A program made the position numbers and the translations under genes. The notes beneath the pieces were generated by a model, which saw nothing but the letters and a program-made list of their open reading frames with translations, did no database searches and was not told the DNA's origin. A stretch of DNA of 64,000 bases from Paraburkholderia fungorum (GTDB taxonomy: Bacteria > Pseudomonadota > Gammaproteobacteria > Burkholderiales > Burkholderiaceae): assembly GCF_003610895.1 (NCBI RefSeq), contig NZ_MCAS01000045.1:248001-312000 (forward strand), given 5' to 3'. Each line of letters opens with the position of its first letter. Position 1 is the stretch's first letter. Positions 1 through 9,058 of the stretch are shown piece after piece.

Positions 1-306
1 GATGCACTGGTCAAGAGCATTTCGGCTGCGTCGATTCTCGCCAAGGTCACGCGCGACCGCATGCTGCTCGAATTGCATCAAACCTATCCGGTCTATGGTT
101 TTGACGCGCACGCCGGCTATGGCACGCCGCAGCATCTCGCGGCGCTGCGCGAACATGGGCCTTGCGAGCATCATCGGCGCTCGTTTGCGCCCGTGCGTGA
201 GGCGCATCAGCGTTTCGGCACGGCTTTGAAGCTGCCGGCAGGCGACGTAATCGTCGTCCCCGGGACGCTTGCCGACGACGCCTTCGGCGAGCGCAGCGGC
301 GCCTGA
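1..306 (+). CDS. rnhB: Ribonuclease HII, C-terminal part (5' end outside window)
   Basis: Endonuclease that cuts the RNA strand of RNA-DNA hybrids and removes single misincorporated ribonucleotides from DNA. The open frame enters the window in phase at base 1 and runs to a TGA at 304-306, giving the last 101 residues. The stretch SISAASILAKVTRD near the left edge is the family's conserved helix; its terminal Asp belongs to the acidic metal-binding cluster. The YPVYGFDAHAGYGT region that follows is also typical. The N-terminal half with the other catalytic acids lies outside the window. Recognition is firm; only the gene's full length is unknown. Confidence 0.93.
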   Translation, partial: DALVKSISAASILAKVTRDRMLLELHQTYPVYGFDAHAGYGTPQHLAALREHGPCEHHRRSFAPVREAHQRFGTALKLPAGDVIVVPGTLADDAFGERSGA

Positions 307-367
307 GCGCGCCGTGTGAGCCGGCACGTCGCCCCTTCTTTCCTCATTCTCACTGTCTTCGCTGCCT

Positions 368-1150
368 GTGAAAGCCATCACCTCGCGGGACAATCCGCTC
401 TATAAGCGCCTCAAGGCGCTGGCCGGCTCGACGCATCAGCAGCGCCGCAGCGGCCATGCACTGCTCGAAGGGTTCCATCTGGCGAGCGCCTATCTCGACG
501 TCGCCGGGCAGCCGGAAATGTGCATCGTCACCGAGGGCGCGCTGCGTCACGACGAAGCGCAGGCTATTGTGTCGCGCATTGACGGGCAGCGCATCGTCAC
601 GCTGCCGGACGCCTTGTTCGGGCAGCTGTCGAACGTGGTGCATGGTGTCGGGATTCTGCTGCTGGTCGAAAAGCTCGACACGCCGCTGCCGGAGCAGGTC
701 GGAGAAACCTGCCTCGTGCTCGATGGTGTGCAGGACGCCGGCAACGTGGGTTCGATTCTGCGCAGCGCGGCGGCCGCCGGTATCCAGCAGGTGTTCTGCG
801 CACCGGGCACCGCTTACGCATGGTCCTCAAAGGTCCTGCGCTCGGGCATGGGCGCGCACTTTCTGCTCAATATCCATGAGGACATCGAAGCGCAGGTTCT
901 GATCGAGCGCCTCGCTGTACCCGTCGTCATTACGGATTCGCATGGTGCCGAGGCGATCTATGACTGTGATCTGAGCGGACCGCTCGCCTGGGTGTTCGGC
1001 AACGAAGGGGCGGGTGTATCGCAGACCTGGCGCGATGCGGTTTCGTTGCGGGTAACGATTCCCCAGCCGGGCGGCATGGAATCGCTCAATGTGGCGGCTG
1101 CGGCGGCTGTCTGCGTATTCGAGCAATGCCGCCAGCAGCGCAGCGCGTGA
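368..1150 (+). CDS. TrmH/SpoU-family RNA 2'-O-methyltransferase
   Basis: SAM-dependent methyltransferase of the SPOUT superfamily acting on rRNA or tRNA ribose 2'-OH. The 260-residue protein has an N-terminal substrate-binding-type domain (about 1-100) and a C-terminal SPOUT domain (about 105-255). It carries the three family motifs: AGNVGSILR with Asn126, WVFGNEGAG with Asn212-Glu213, and ESLNVAAAAA starting at Glu238. The start is a GTG at 368; no good Shine-Dalgarno is visible and no better ATG precedes the conserved region. It lies 61 bases after rnhB on the same strand and could be cotranscribed. The exact target nucleotide cannot be read from sequence, so no symbol is given. Confidence 0.9.
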   Translation: MKAITSRDNPLYKRLKALAGSTHQQRRSGHALLEGFHLASAYLDVAGQPEMCIVTEGALRHDEAQAIVSRIDGQRIVTLPDALFGQLSNVVHGVGILLLVEKLDTPLPEQVGETCLVLDGVQDAGNVGSILRSAAAAGIQQVFCAPGTAYAWSSKVLRSGMGAHFLLNIHEDIEAQVLIERLAVPVVITDSHGAEAIYDCDLSGPLAWVFGNEGAGVSQTWRDAVSLRVTIPQPGGMESLNVAAAAAVCVFEQCRQQRSA

Positions 1151-1170
1151 GCTTGCACTGACTCCGGGTC

Positions 1171-1195
1171 TGAGGTGACCTCCGCGATCACCTCA
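1171..1195. repeat. 8-bp inverted repeat between convergent genes
   Basis: TGAGGTGA at 1171-1178 and TCACCTCA at 1188-1195 form a perfect 8-bp inverted repeat with a 9-base loop in the gap between the convergent trmH-like and ppsR genes. The location suits a transcript 3' end signal. There is no T-run on either side, so it is not a canonical intrinsic terminator. Confidence 0.4.
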
Positions 1196-1240
1196 GCACC
1201 ACGCGCGTAGGCAAAACAGCGTGCCGCTCAGCGGCCGCGC

Positions 1241-2056
1241 TCAATAAGCCGGCCGGTCCAGCTTGATCTCCTGCAGAATCGTGGTCGCGATCTCTTCGAT
1301 CGACTTATGCGTCGACGATAGCCACTTGACACCCTCACGCCGCATCATGGCCTCGGCTTCATTGATTTCGTAGCGGCAATTCTCCGGCGCGGCGTACTTG
1401 CTGCCTGGCCGGCGCTCGTTGCGAATCTCCGAGAGCCGCTGCGGATCGATCGACAAGCCAAACATTTTCTGCCGATGCGCCAATAGCGGCGTAGGCAGCT
1501 TGCCGCGTTCGAAGTCTTCCGGAATCAGCGGGTAGTTGGCCGCTTTCACCCCATACTGCATGGCCAGGTACAGGCTCGTCGGCGTCTTGCCGCTGCGCGA
1601 TACGCCGACCAGAATCACGTCGGCGTCGGCCAGATTGCGGTTCGATTGACCGTCGTCGTGGGCGAGCGAGAAATTGATTGCCTCGATCCGGTTCTTGTAT
1701 TCCTCGGTATCGGCGTTCTGGTGGCCGCGGCCCATCGCGTGGCTCGACTTGAGCTCCAGTTCCTGTTCGAGCGGCTCGACGAAGGTCTGGAACATGTCCA
1801 GCACGAGTGCATTCGAGCCTTTGACGATCTGATTCGAGGCGCTGTCCACCAGCGTCGTAAAGACGATCGGACGGCGGCCGTCCTGCTGCGTCGCTTCGTT
1901 GATCTTTTCTAGCGTGACGTAGGCTTTTTCAGTCGAATCGACGAAGGGCACGCGAACCAGGCGAAATTTCTGGTCGAACTGGGAGAGGATCGAATGCGCG
2001 AAGGTTTCGGCAGTGATCCCGGTACCGTCGGAGACGATGAATACGGTGGGCGGCAT
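1241..2056 (-). CDS. ppsR: Phosphoenolpyruvate synthase regulatory protein (bifunctional kinase/pyrophosphorylase)
   Basis: ADP-dependent threonine kinase and phosphate-dependent phosphorylase that inactivates and reactivates PEP synthase (DUF299 family). The protein is 271 residues from the ATG at 2056 and begins with the conserved MPPTVFIVSDGTG. The P-loop-like GVSRSGKT spans residues 151-158. An upstream in-frame ATG at 2104 would add 16 unconserved residues, so the later start is preferred. It is divergent from ppsA, its substrate enzyme, across a 541-base gap; this pairing is the classical arrangement and supports both calls. Confidence 0.95.
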   Translation of the reverse strand: MPPTVFIVSDGTGITAETFAHSILSQFDQKFRLVRVPFVDSTEKAYVTLEKINEATQQDGRRPIVFTTLVDSASNQIVKGSNALVLDMFQTFVEPLEQELELKSSHAMGRGHQNADTEEYKNRIEAINFSLAHDDGQSNRNLADADVILVGVSRSGKTPTSLYLAMQYGVKAANYPLIPEDFERGKLPTPLLAHRQKMFGLSIDPQRLSEIRNERRPGSKYAAPENCRYEINEAEAMMRREGVKWLSSTHKSIEEIATTILQEIKLDRPAY

Positions 2057-2597
2057 CAGTGGGGCTGGGGAACGTGAGCGGGGAAAAACGCTCGAATGAA
2101 ACATCGCTGCATCGACTTCGCTGCACGGTGGCTAACCGGAAATTGCAGCGGCGTCATTTCAGCGCGCCGTGGGCACCGTAATTGCGTCCGGAAGGCGGCA
2201 GGGTCTCGCGAGAGCTTCGCAAAAGCCCGTTGGCCGGTCCGGGGCGCGATTCGAGGCGCAATTCTCGTCCGACTGTCACATTTTGAGAGTCGGCACGGTA
2301 GAATAGCGGCAACCTGTTGGATAAGCAATTGCAGGCGATTGGCGTCTAACTCACCGCGAACGGTCGGTCAACGCCGCGCTTTCAGCTGGTAACTTGAGGT
2401 GAATGGGGTGGATCGATCGGTAATTTCGTCCATCCGCTTTCTACTTCGTGCATCTGGCGCTCACGGGTCCTCGCGGCCATTTGCAGCGATTGCTTCTCCA
2501 ACAGGTTGTGCAAGACGCGAGGTCACGCTTCCAATGAGCGTCTCGCGTTCAAGCCCACTTGCACAGCCGTGAATTTCTTTCACACTTAGGGGCTTGT
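2057..2597. other. Divergent ppsR-ppsA intergenic region (541 bases)
   Basis: No convincing gene or RNA structure is seen here. It must hold the back-to-back promoters of ppsR and ppsA. I found a TAGAAT hexamer at 2299-2304 but no -35 element at proper spacing, so I do not assign promoters. The ppsA Shine-Dalgarno (AGGGG) lies at its right end, at 2588-2592. Confidence 0.5.
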
Positions 2598-5003
2598 ATG
2601 ACTAACGCAGTTACCGTCGCAAAGGAAGAGGCGTATGTAGTTCCGTTTGAGCAGTTGCGGATGACCGATGTGGAGATTGTCGGCGGCAAGAACGCGTCGC
2701 TGGGCGAGATGATCAGTCAACTCGCCGGCGCGGGCGTTCGCGTGCCGACTGGCTTTGCCACCACGGCACTGGCTTTCCGCGACTTCCTGCATCACAACAA
2801 TCTGACCGAACGCATTGCCAAACGTCTTGAAACGCTCGACGTCGACGACGTGAAGGCGCTCGCCGAAGCGGGCAAGGAGATCCGTCAATGGATCGTTGAC
2901 GCGCCGATGCAACCGCGTCTCGAAGCGGATATCCGTGCGGGCTTCGACACCCTGCAAAACAGCTCGCCTGAAGAGTTGTCGTTTGCCGTGCGTTCGTCGG
3001 CAACGGCTGAAGACTTGCCGGACGCATCGTTCGCGGGTCAGCAGGAAAGCTATCTCAACGTGGTCGGTATCGACGAGGTGCTCGATCGCATGAAGCACGT
3101 GTTCGCGTCGCTGTATAACGACCGTGCCATCTCCTATCGCGTCCACAAGGGCTTCACTCACGCTGAAGTCGCGTTGTCGGCGGGCGTGCAGCGCATGGTG
3201 CGCTCGGACGTCGGCGCGGCAGGCGTGATGTTCACGCTGGACACGGAATCCGGCTTCAAGGACGCTGTTTTCATCACGTCGAGCTACGGCCTGGGTGAAA
3301 CGGTCGTGCAAGGCGCCGTGAATCCGGACGAGTTCTACGTCTTCAAGACCACGCTTGCACAAGGCAAGTACCCGATCATTCGCCGCTCGATCGGCTCGAA
3401 GCTGATCAAGATGGAATTCACCAAGGCCGGCGAGCAAGGCCGCGTGAAAACCGTCGACGTCGCGCACGAGCAGCGCAACCGTTTCTCGATCACCGACGAA
3501 GACGTGATCGAACTCGCGAAATACGCCGTCATTATCGAAAAGCACTACGAGCGTCCGATGGACATCGAGTGGGGCAAGGACGGCCGCGACGGCAAGATCT
3601 TCATTCTGCAGGCACGTCCGGAAACGGTGAAGAGCCAGGCCGCGGGCAAGGCGGAGCAACGCTTCAAGCTGAAGGGCCAATCGAACGTGCTGGCAACCGG
3701 CCGTGCAATCGGCCAGAAGATCGGCGCGGGTCCGGTGCGCGTGATCCACGATCCGTCGGAAATGGACCGTGTGCAGCCGGGCGACGTGCTGGTGGCCGAC
3801 ATGACCGACCCGAACTGGGAACCGGTGATGAAGCGCGCTGCCGCCATTGTCACGAACCGGGGCGGGCGAACCTGCCACGCGGCGATTATCGCGCGTGAGC
3901 TGGGCGTGCCGGCCGTGGTGGGCTGCGGCGACGCCACCGACGTGCTGAAGGAAGGCTCGCTCGTGACCGTGTCGTGCGCCGAGGGCGACGAAGGCAAGAT
4001 TTACGACGGCCTGCTCGAAACCGAAATCACCGAAGTGCAGCGCGGCGAACTGCCGCCGATTCCGGTGAAGATCATGATGAACGTCGGCAACCCGCAACTC
4101 GCATTCGACTTCTCGCAACTGCCGAACGCAGGCGTGGGTCTGGCGCGGCTGGAATTCATCATCAACAACAACATCGGCGTTCACCCGAAGGCGATTCTCG
4201 AGTATCCGAACATCGATCAGGACCTGAAGAAAGCCGTGGAAAGCGTGGCACGTGGCCATGCATCGCCGCGCGCGTTCTACGTCGACAAGCTGACCGAAGG
4301 TATCGCCACGATCGCTGCGGCCTTCTATCCGAAGCCCGTGATCGTGCGTCTGTCGGACTTCAAGTCGAATGAGTACAAGAAGCTGATCGGCGGTTCGCGT
4401 TACGAGCCGGACGAAGAAAACCCGATGCTGGGCTTCCGTGGCGCTTCGCGTTACATCGCTGACGACTTCGCCGAAGCGTTCCAGATGGAATGCATCGCGC
4501 TGAAGAAAGTGCGTGAAGAGATGGGCCTCGACAACGTCGAGATCATGGTGCCGTTCGTGCGTACGCTGAAGCAGGCGGAGCGCGTGGTCGGCTTGCTGGA
4601 GAAGTTCGGCCTGAAGCGCGGTGAGAAAGGCTTGCGCCTGATCATGATGTGCGAAGTGCCGTCGAACGCGATTCTCGCCGAGGAATTCCTGCAATTCTTC
4701 GACGGCTTCTCGATCGGTTCGAACGACCTGACGCAGCTCACGTTGGGCCTCGACCGCGACTCGGGCATGGAACTGCTGGCAGTCGATTTCGACGAACGCG
4801 ACCCGGCGGTGAAGTTCATGCTCAAGCGCGCGATTGAAACCTGCTTGCGTCTGAACAAGTATGTCGGTATTTGCGGTCAGGGTCCTTCGGATCATCCGGA
4901 CTTCGCGCAATGGCTGACTGACGAAGGCATCGCATCGATCTCGCTGAACCCGGATTCGATCATCGAGACGTGGCAGCAGTTGGCGAAATCGCTGGCGAAG
5001 TAA
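2598..5003 (+). CDS. ppsA: Phosphoenolpyruvate synthase
   Basis: Converts pyruvate + ATP + water to PEP + AMP + phosphate, feeding gluconeogenesis. The 801-residue length fits the family (about 790-800). Order: N-terminal ATP-binding pyruvate phosphate dikinase domain (about 20-350), swivelling phosphohistidine domain with GGRTCHAAI and His427, and a C-terminal PEP-binding TIM barrel ending in GICGQGPSD with the catalytic Cys759. The ATG at 2598 is chosen because AGGGG lies 5 bases upstream; an in-frame ATG at 2559 adds 13 unconserved residues. Regulation by the divergent ppsR product is expected. Confidence 0.97.
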   Translation: MTNAVTVAKEEAYVVPFEQLRMTDVEIVGGKNASLGEMISQLAGAGVRVPTGFATTALAFRDFLHHNNLTERIAKRLETLDVDDVKALAEAGKEIRQWIVDAPMQPRLEADIRAGFDTLQNSSPEELSFAVRSSATAEDLPDASFAGQQESYLNVVGIDEVLDRMKHVFASLYNDRAISYRVHKGFTHAEVALSAGVQRMVRSDVGAAGVMFTLDTESGFKDAVFITSSYGLGETVVQGAVNPDEFYVFKTTLAQGKYPIIRRSIGSKLIKMEFTKAGEQGRVKTVDVAHEQRNRFSITDEDVIELAKYAVIIEKHYERPMDIEWGKDGRDGKIFILQARPETVKSQAAGKAEQRFKLKGQSNVLATGRAIGQKIGAGPVRVIHDPSEMDRVQPGDVLVADMTDPNWEPVMKRAAAIVTNRGGRTCHAAIIARELGVPAVVGCGDATDVLKEGSLVTVSCAEGDEGKIYDGLLETEITEVQRGELPPIPVKIMMNVGNPQLAFDFSQLPNAGVGLARLEFIINNNIGVHPKAILEYPNIDQDLKKAVESVARGHASPRAFYVDKLTEGIATIAAAFYPKPVIVRLSDFKSNEYKKLIGGSRYEPDEENPMLGFRGASRYIADDFAEAFQMECIALKKVREEMGLDNVEIMVPFVRTLKQAERVVGLLEKFGLKRGEKGLRLIMMCEVPSNAILAEEFLQFFDGFSIGSNDLTQLTLGLDRDSGMELLAVDFDERDPAVKFMLKRAIETCLRLNKYVGICGQGPSDHPDFAQWLTDEGIASISLNPDSIIETWQQLAKSLAK

Positions 5004-5140
5004 TCGAAGTTGATTGGCGAAACGAATGAGCACCGGGCCGGCGCCCGATAAGCAGCTTGCATAAAGGTTAGGGCGGTGCGTCAAGAGTACGTAAAAGCGC
5101 GCCGCTCTATCCGATAAAAAGCACTCGCTTCGTGCTATAA

Positions 5141-5170
5141 ACACCCCGGTAGATCCGGGGTGTTTTGCTT
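5141..5170 (+). terminator. Rho-independent terminator after ppsA
   Basis: ACACCCCGG at 5141-5149 pairs with CCGGGGTGT at 5155-5163 around a 5-base loop, followed by a T-rich tail (TTTGCTT). It ends only about 14 bases before the nfeD start, so nfeD must be transcribed by read-through or from a promoter in the preceding region. Confidence 0.65.
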
Positions 5171-5183
5171 TGTGGAGATCAAC

Positions 5184-5639
5184 ATGGCGCCAGGTGGATT
5201 GTTCTGGTGGATCGGGGCGGGTGTGCTGGTCGTGCTTGAGTTGATCAGCGGCACGTTCTATTTGCTGATGATCGCATTGGGTTGCGTGGCGGCAGCCATT
5301 GCCCATATCGCGGGCGCTGCCGCCGACTTGCAGTTTGCGATTGCGGCCGTTGCGGCGCTGGCGGCCGTCCTGTTGCTGAGGCGATCGCGCTTTGGCCGTA
5401 GAACGCGCAAGGAGGCGTCGAAAAACCCGGACGTCAATCTGGATATCGGCCAAACGTTGAGCGTGCCGGCGTGGCATGAGCACCGGGCGCGCGCCAATTA
5501 TCGCGGCGCTGCCTGGGACGTCGAACTGGCCGCGGGCGAGCCCGAAGATGCGCAGCTCTATGAAATCGTGGAGATGCGCGGCAGTTGCCTTGTCGTCGTG
5601 GCCAGCCGGCAGGCGAAAACCGGGGCGGCCGTGAACTGA
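5184..5639 (+). CDS. NfeD-like membrane protein (short form)
   Basis: A 151-residue inner-membrane protein of the short NfeD family, which partners with stomatin/SPFH proteins in membrane microdomains. The N-terminal half has about three hydrophobic segments (WWIGAGVLVVLEL, FYLLMIALGCVAAAIAHI, and a third ending in LLLRRSR). The C-terminal part from about residue 85 fits the small OB-fold domain of the family (LSVPAWHEHRARANYRGAAWDVEL). GGAGAT at 5173-5178 supports the ATG at 5184 over an upstream in-frame ATG. The SPFH gene begins 80 bases downstream on the same strand, as usual for nfeD/qmcA pairs. Confidence 0.85.
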   Translation: MAPGGLFWWIGAGVLVVLELISGTFYLLMIALGCVAAAIAHIAGAAADLQFAIAAVAALAAVLLLRRSRFGRRTRKEASKNPDVNLDIGQTLSVPAWHEHRARANYRGAAWDVELAAGEPEDAQLYEIVEMRGSCLVVVASRQAKTGAAVN

Positions 5640-5719
5640 GCTGAGCGTACACCCGCGCTCATGTCAGCGCGTGCACGGAACCAGGCACAACTATTCGAAC
5701 TACGGACCGGAGGTCAGTC

Positions 5720-6652
5720 ATGGATTCAACCATCGTCGCGGCGGTGCTTCTACTTATCGTGATCGTGCTCGCGGCACAGACACTCAAGATCGTGCCTCAG
5801 CAGCATGCGTGGGTGCTGGAGCGGCTTGGCCGCTATCACCGCACGCTGACGCCGGGCCTGAGCTTCGCGTTTCCGTTCGTCGACCGGATCGCCTACAAGC
5901 ACATCCTCAAGGAAATCCCGCTCGAAGTGCCGAGCCAGGTGTGTATCACGCGCGACAACACGCAATTGCAGGTGGATGGCGTGCTGTATTTCCAGGTCAC
6001 CGACCCGATGAAGGCATCGTATGGTTCGAGCAACTTCGTGTTCGCGATTACGCAGTTGTCGCAGACCACGCTGCGTTCGGTGATCGGCAAACTCGAGCTC
6101 GACAAGACTTTCGAAGAGCGCGACTTCATCAATCACAGCATCGTGTCGTCGCTCGATGAAGCCGCGTCGAACTGGGGCGTCAAGGTGCTGCGCTACGAGA
6201 TCAAGGACCTGACGCCGCCCAAGGAAATTCTTCACGCGATGCAGGCGCAGATTACCGCCGAGCGTGAGAAACGCGCGCTGATCGCGGCATCCGAAGGGCG
6301 TAAGCAGGAGCAGATCAATATCGCATCCGGCGGCCGCGAGGCGGCCATCCAGAAGTCCGAGGGCGAACGGCAGGCGGCGATCAATCAGGCGCAGGGGCAG
6401 GCTTCGGCGATTCTGGCGGTGGCTGAGGCCAACTCGCAGGCGATTCAGAAGATCGCAGCGGCCATCCAGTCGAACGGCGGGATGGAAGCCGTGAACCTGA
6501 AGGTGGCCGAGCAGTACGTGAATGCGTTCGGTAACCTGGCGAAGCAGGGCACCACGCTGATCGTGCCGGGCAACCTCGCGGATATGAGTTCGATGATCGC
6601 GTCGGCGCTGACGATCGTGAACAAGGGCAAGGGCGCGACCGAGGTCCGCTGA
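5720..6652 (+). CDS. qmcA: SPFH/Band 7 (stomatin-like) membrane protein, QmcA type
   Basis: Membrane-anchored scaffold of the stomatin/prohibitin superfamily, thought to organise membrane domains together with NfeD. The 310 residues comprise one N-terminal transmembrane helix (about 5-25), an SPFH domain (about 25-185; QQHAWVLERLGRYHRTL is the typical entry), and an Ala/Gln/Glu-rich coiled coil (about 185-265). GGAGGT sits 7 bases before the ATG. It follows the nfeD-like gene and is closed by the terminator at 6673. The substrate or cargo is unknown for the family. Confidence 0.9.
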   Translation: MDSTIVAAVLLLIVIVLAAQTLKIVPQQHAWVLERLGRYHRTLTPGLSFAFPFVDRIAYKHILKEIPLEVPSQVCITRDNTQLQVDGVLYFQVTDPMKASYGSSNFVFAITQLSQTTLRSVIGKLELDKTFEERDFINHSIVSSLDEAASNWGVKVLRYEIKDLTPPKEILHAMQAQITAEREKRALIAASEGRKQEQINIASGGREAAIQKSEGERQAAINQAQGQASAILAVAEANSQAIQKIAAAIQSNGGMEAVNLKVAEQYVNAFGNLAKQGTTLIVPGNLADMSSMIASALTIVNKGKGATEVR

Positions 6653-6672
6653 TTCCGGTTGTTTCTGTCAAA

Positions 6673-6703
6673 AAAATGGCCCGCACACCAGGCGGGCCAT
6701 TTT
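6673..6703. terminator. Bidirectional terminator between convergent qmcA and smpB
   Basis: AAAATGGCCCGC at 6673-6684 pairs perfectly with GCGGGCCATTTT at 6692-6703 around a 7-base loop. The A-run on the left and T-run on the right allow it to work for transcripts arriving from either side, matching the convergent genes. Confidence 0.85.
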
Positions 6704-6719
6704 TCGTTGAATTGCACGA

Positions 6720-7166
6720 TCACGACGGCGAACGCATCAGGCGCGCCTTCTCGCGCTCCCAGTCGCGCTTCTTTTCAGTCTCGCGCTTGTCGTGCTGCTT
6801 CTTGCCCTTGGCGAGCCCGATCTCGCATTTGACCCGGCCGCCCTTGTAGTGGAAGTTCAGCGGAACGAGCGTATAGCCGCGCTGCTCGACTTTGCCGATC
6901 AGTTTGCTGATTTCCTCGCTGTGCAGCAGCAGCTTGCGCGTGCGCACCGGGTCCGGATTGATGTGGGTCGAAGCTTCGGGCAGCGGGCTGATGTGCGTGC
7001 CGATCAGGAACAGTTCGTTATTCTTGATGACCACGTAGCCTTCCTTGATCTGGCCACGCCCGGCGCGCAGGGCTTTGACCTCCCATCCCTCGAGCACGAG
7101 CCCTGCTTCGTAGCGTTCTTCGACCGAGTAGTCGTAGAAGGCTTTTCTGTTGTCAATGATGCTCAT
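6720..7166 (-). CDS. smpB: SsrA-binding protein SmpB
   Basis: Small RNA-binding protein that carries tmRNA (SsrA) to stalled ribosomes for trans-translation. The 148-residue length is normal for betaproteobacteria. It shows the beta-barrel core (EAGLVLEGWEVKALRAGRGQ and LFLIGTHISPL) and the basic C-terminal tail (KKRDWEREKARL) that becomes helical in the mRNA channel. It is divergent from ratA, a common pairing. The tmRNA gene itself is not in the window. Confidence 0.96.
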   Translation of the reverse strand: MSIIDNRKAFYDYSVEERYEAGLVLEGWEVKALRAGRGQIKEGYVVIKNNELFLIGTHISPLPEASTHINPDPVRTRKLLLHSEEISKLIGKVEQRGYTLVPLNFHYKGGRVKCEIGLAKGKKQHDKRETEKKRDWEREKARLMRSPS

Positions 7167-7266
7167 GAATGGAAAGTGCCCAACTCGTTTAAAATCACGA
7201 TTTTAGCAAAGCGGGGCAAGGAAAGCCCGCGGCGCTTGTCCACCCTTGCCACGCGCTGTTCAATCT

Positions 7267-7704
7267 ATGGCAGATGTCCAGAAAACCGTGTTGATCCGCC
7301 ATTCGGCGGAACAGATGTTCGACCTCGTTACCGACGTCGCCGATTACCCCAACTTCCTGCCCTGGTGCGGGGGTGTCGAAATCCGCCGCCAGGACGAAAC
7401 CGGCATGGAGGCGAAGATCGATATCAACTTCAAGGGCATCAAGCAGCATTTCGCCACGCGTAACAGCATGGAGCGGCCCACGCGCATCGATATGGAGTTC
7501 GCTGACGGCCCGTTTCGCAAATTTACCGGCTTCTGGCGTTTCACGCCCTTGCGCGCGGATGCCTGCAAGATCGAATTCGCATTGCACTACGAATTCACCA
7601 ACATCATTCTCGAGAAGATCATTGGACCGGTGTTTAGCCACATCGCCAACACCTTCGTCGAATCGTTCGTGAAGCGCGCCGATCAGCGCTACGGTAAGGC
7701 ATGA
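7267..7704 (+). CDS. ratA: RatA / COQ10-like START-domain protein
   Basis: A 145-residue START/polyketide-cyclase-like protein. E. coli RatA has been reported to bind the 50S subunit and inhibit 70S formation, and close relatives (Coq10) bind ubiquinone; which role applies here cannot be told. The conserved N-terminus (VLIRHSAEQMFDLV) and DYPNFLPWC motif are clear. The ATG at 7267 is chosen over an upstream in-frame start because conservation begins there. Its stop overlaps the rnfH start by 4 bases (ATGA), so the two are translationally coupled. Confidence 0.9.
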   Translation: MADVQKTVLIRHSAEQMFDLVTDVADYPNFLPWCGGVEIRRQDETGMEAKIDINFKGIKQHFATRNSMERPTRIDMEFADGPFRKFTGFWRFTPLRADACKIEFALHYEFTNIILEKIIGPVFSHIANTFVESFVKRADQRYGKA

Positions 7705-8033
7705 GCGCGCGCTTGTCGATTGAAGTCTGTTACGCGCTTGCCAATGAGCAGACCGTGATCGCCGTGGACCTGCCGCAAGGCGCCACGTTGCAGCAGGCGC
7801 TCGACGCCAGCGGCATCTTGCAGCGTTATCCCCAGATCGATCTGGGCACGCAGAAAGTCGGCGTGTTCGGCAAGCCCCGGCCATTGGATACGGTGCTCGC
7901 CGACCATGATCGCGTCGAGATTTACCGGCCCCTGCTGGTGGATCCGAAGCTCTCGCGGCAACGGCGCGTCGAGAAGACCCGCAAGGCGGGTTCGATCGAA
8001 GGGCGCCGCTGGCAGAACAAGGATTCGCGGTAG
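7701..8033 (+). CDS. rnfH: RnfH family ubiquitin-like protein
   Basis: A 110-residue beta-grasp protein of the RnfH family (RatB in the older ratA-ratB naming). The family core runs from IEVCYALANEQTVIAVDLPQG to DRVEIYRPLLVDPK. The last 25 residues are very basic (RRQRRVEKTRKAG). It starts on the ATGA overlap with ratA. Despite the ratAB name, a toxin-antitoxin function is not well supported for this pair; a conserved housekeeping role is more likely. Confidence 0.9.
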   Translation: MSARLSIEVCYALANEQTVIAVDLPQGATLQQALDASGILQRYPQIDLGTQKVGVFGKPRPLDTVLADHDRVEIYRPLLVDPKLSRQRRVEKTRKAGSIEGRRWQNKDSR

Positions 8034-8080
8034 TGCGGTTGGTGCGCTCGGTGCGCCAGCGCGCCAGCGCGGTTTGCGCC

Positions 8081-9058
8081 TTAGTGCGCGGAAGGCTGGG
8101 CCTGTTCCTCGATCGACGTCGTGCCGGACGTGCCGTCGTCCGCATGTTGCCGCACCGACCAGCACACCCCTGCCACCAGCAGCAGGATCGCCGCGGTTTC
8201 CAGCGGGCGCGGAAGGCGCTGGTCGTAGATGAACGCGTAGAGCAGCGCGAATAGCGTCTCGAACACGATCATCTGGCCAGACAGGGTGAGCGGCAGCCGT
8301 TTCGACGCGGCATTCCACAGCCCATTGCCGAGCCACGAGGCGCCGACGGCGAGCCCCAGATTCAGCATCCAGAAGCTGTGCCAGCGCGCGTCGCCGAGCG
8401 GTGCCTGCAGGGCGTCAGAGGGCACGGCGGCGACCAGCAGCCACAAGGCCGCGCCGAGCGCGCCGGTCACCACACCCCACAGCACCGACCACTCGTTGCC
8501 GTTGAAATGCGTCTGGCGCTGCAGGTAGCGGGCGTTTTCGACCGCGAACCAGGTCCAGCAGGCGAGCGCGCCGGTCGCGCAGGCGAGGCCGAGGAGTTTC
8601 GTCGCGATGCTGACCGGCGTGCTGTCCGCGACCGTGAAGACGTCGATGTTGATGCAGGCGATGCCGGCCACCACCAGGGAAAGCGGCCAGACGAGGCGGG
8701 CGAGCGGCACGGCGCCGTGATCGCGCCGGCCGAGCAGCGTCACGGTGACCGGCAGCACGCCGACGATGAGCGACGCCGGCGCGATGCCGATCATATGGAC
8801 CGCCGCGGTCAACAGCAGGTAGTAGAGCAGGTTGCCGGCCAGCGCGAGTTTGACCAGCGCGCCGAAATCCTCGCGGGTCAGGCGCTTGACGAGCGAGCGC
8901 GCCATTGGCAGCGCTGCGGCCAGCGAGACGATGCCATACATCGTGTAGCGGCCGGCGGAGAGCAGCAGCGGCGAAAAATCGGGCAGCACGCGCGGTACCA
9001 GAAAAACCATGCCCCATAAGGCCCCGGCCATTACTCCATATGCCACACCGCGCTGCAT
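8081..9058 (-). CDS. EamA/DMT-family transporter
   Basis: Inner-membrane permease of the drug/metabolite transporter superfamily. The 325 residues contain about ten hydrophobic helices arranged as two EamA repeats (first starting GVAYGVMAGALWGMVFL, second around LGLAVGASWLGNGLWN). The ATG at 9058 has an AGGGGC Shine-Dalgarno in the right place. An upstream in-frame ATG at 9136 would add 26 non-membrane residues and is less likely. The C-terminus is a short hydrophilic tail. Substrate unknown; no neighbour suggests one. Confidence 0.85.
   Translation of the reverse strand: MQRGVAYGVMAGALWGMVFLVPRVLPDFSPLLLSAGRYTMYGIVSLAAALPMARSLVKRLTREDFGALVKLALAGNLLYYLLLTAAVHMIGIAPASLIVGVLPVTVTLLGRRDHGAVPLARLVWPLSLVVAGIACINIDVFTVADSTPVSIATKLLGLACATGALACWTWFAVENARYLQRQTHFNGNEWSVLWGVVTGALGAALWLLVAAVPSDALQAPLGDARWHSFWMLNLGLAVGASWLGNGLWNAASKRLPLTLSGQMIVFETLFALLYAFIYDQRLPRPLETAAILLLVAGVCWSVRQHADDGTSGTTSIEEQAQPSAH

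Noticed and set aside
2283..2304. TTGAGA...TAGAAT as ppsA promoter
   Set aside because: The spacer is only 10 bases, far from the 16-18 needed.
2586..5483. 965-codon open frame on the minus strand across ppsA
   Set aside because: It is the antisense shadow of a GC3-biased gene; the product is Arg/His-rich, matches no family, and ppsA on the other strand is certain.
7267..8033. ratA-rnfH as a toxin-antitoxin defence pair
   Set aside because: They are conserved housekeeping neighbours of smpB in betaproteobacteria and gammaproteobacteria; the ratAB toxin-antitoxin reading is weak and nothing here adds to it.
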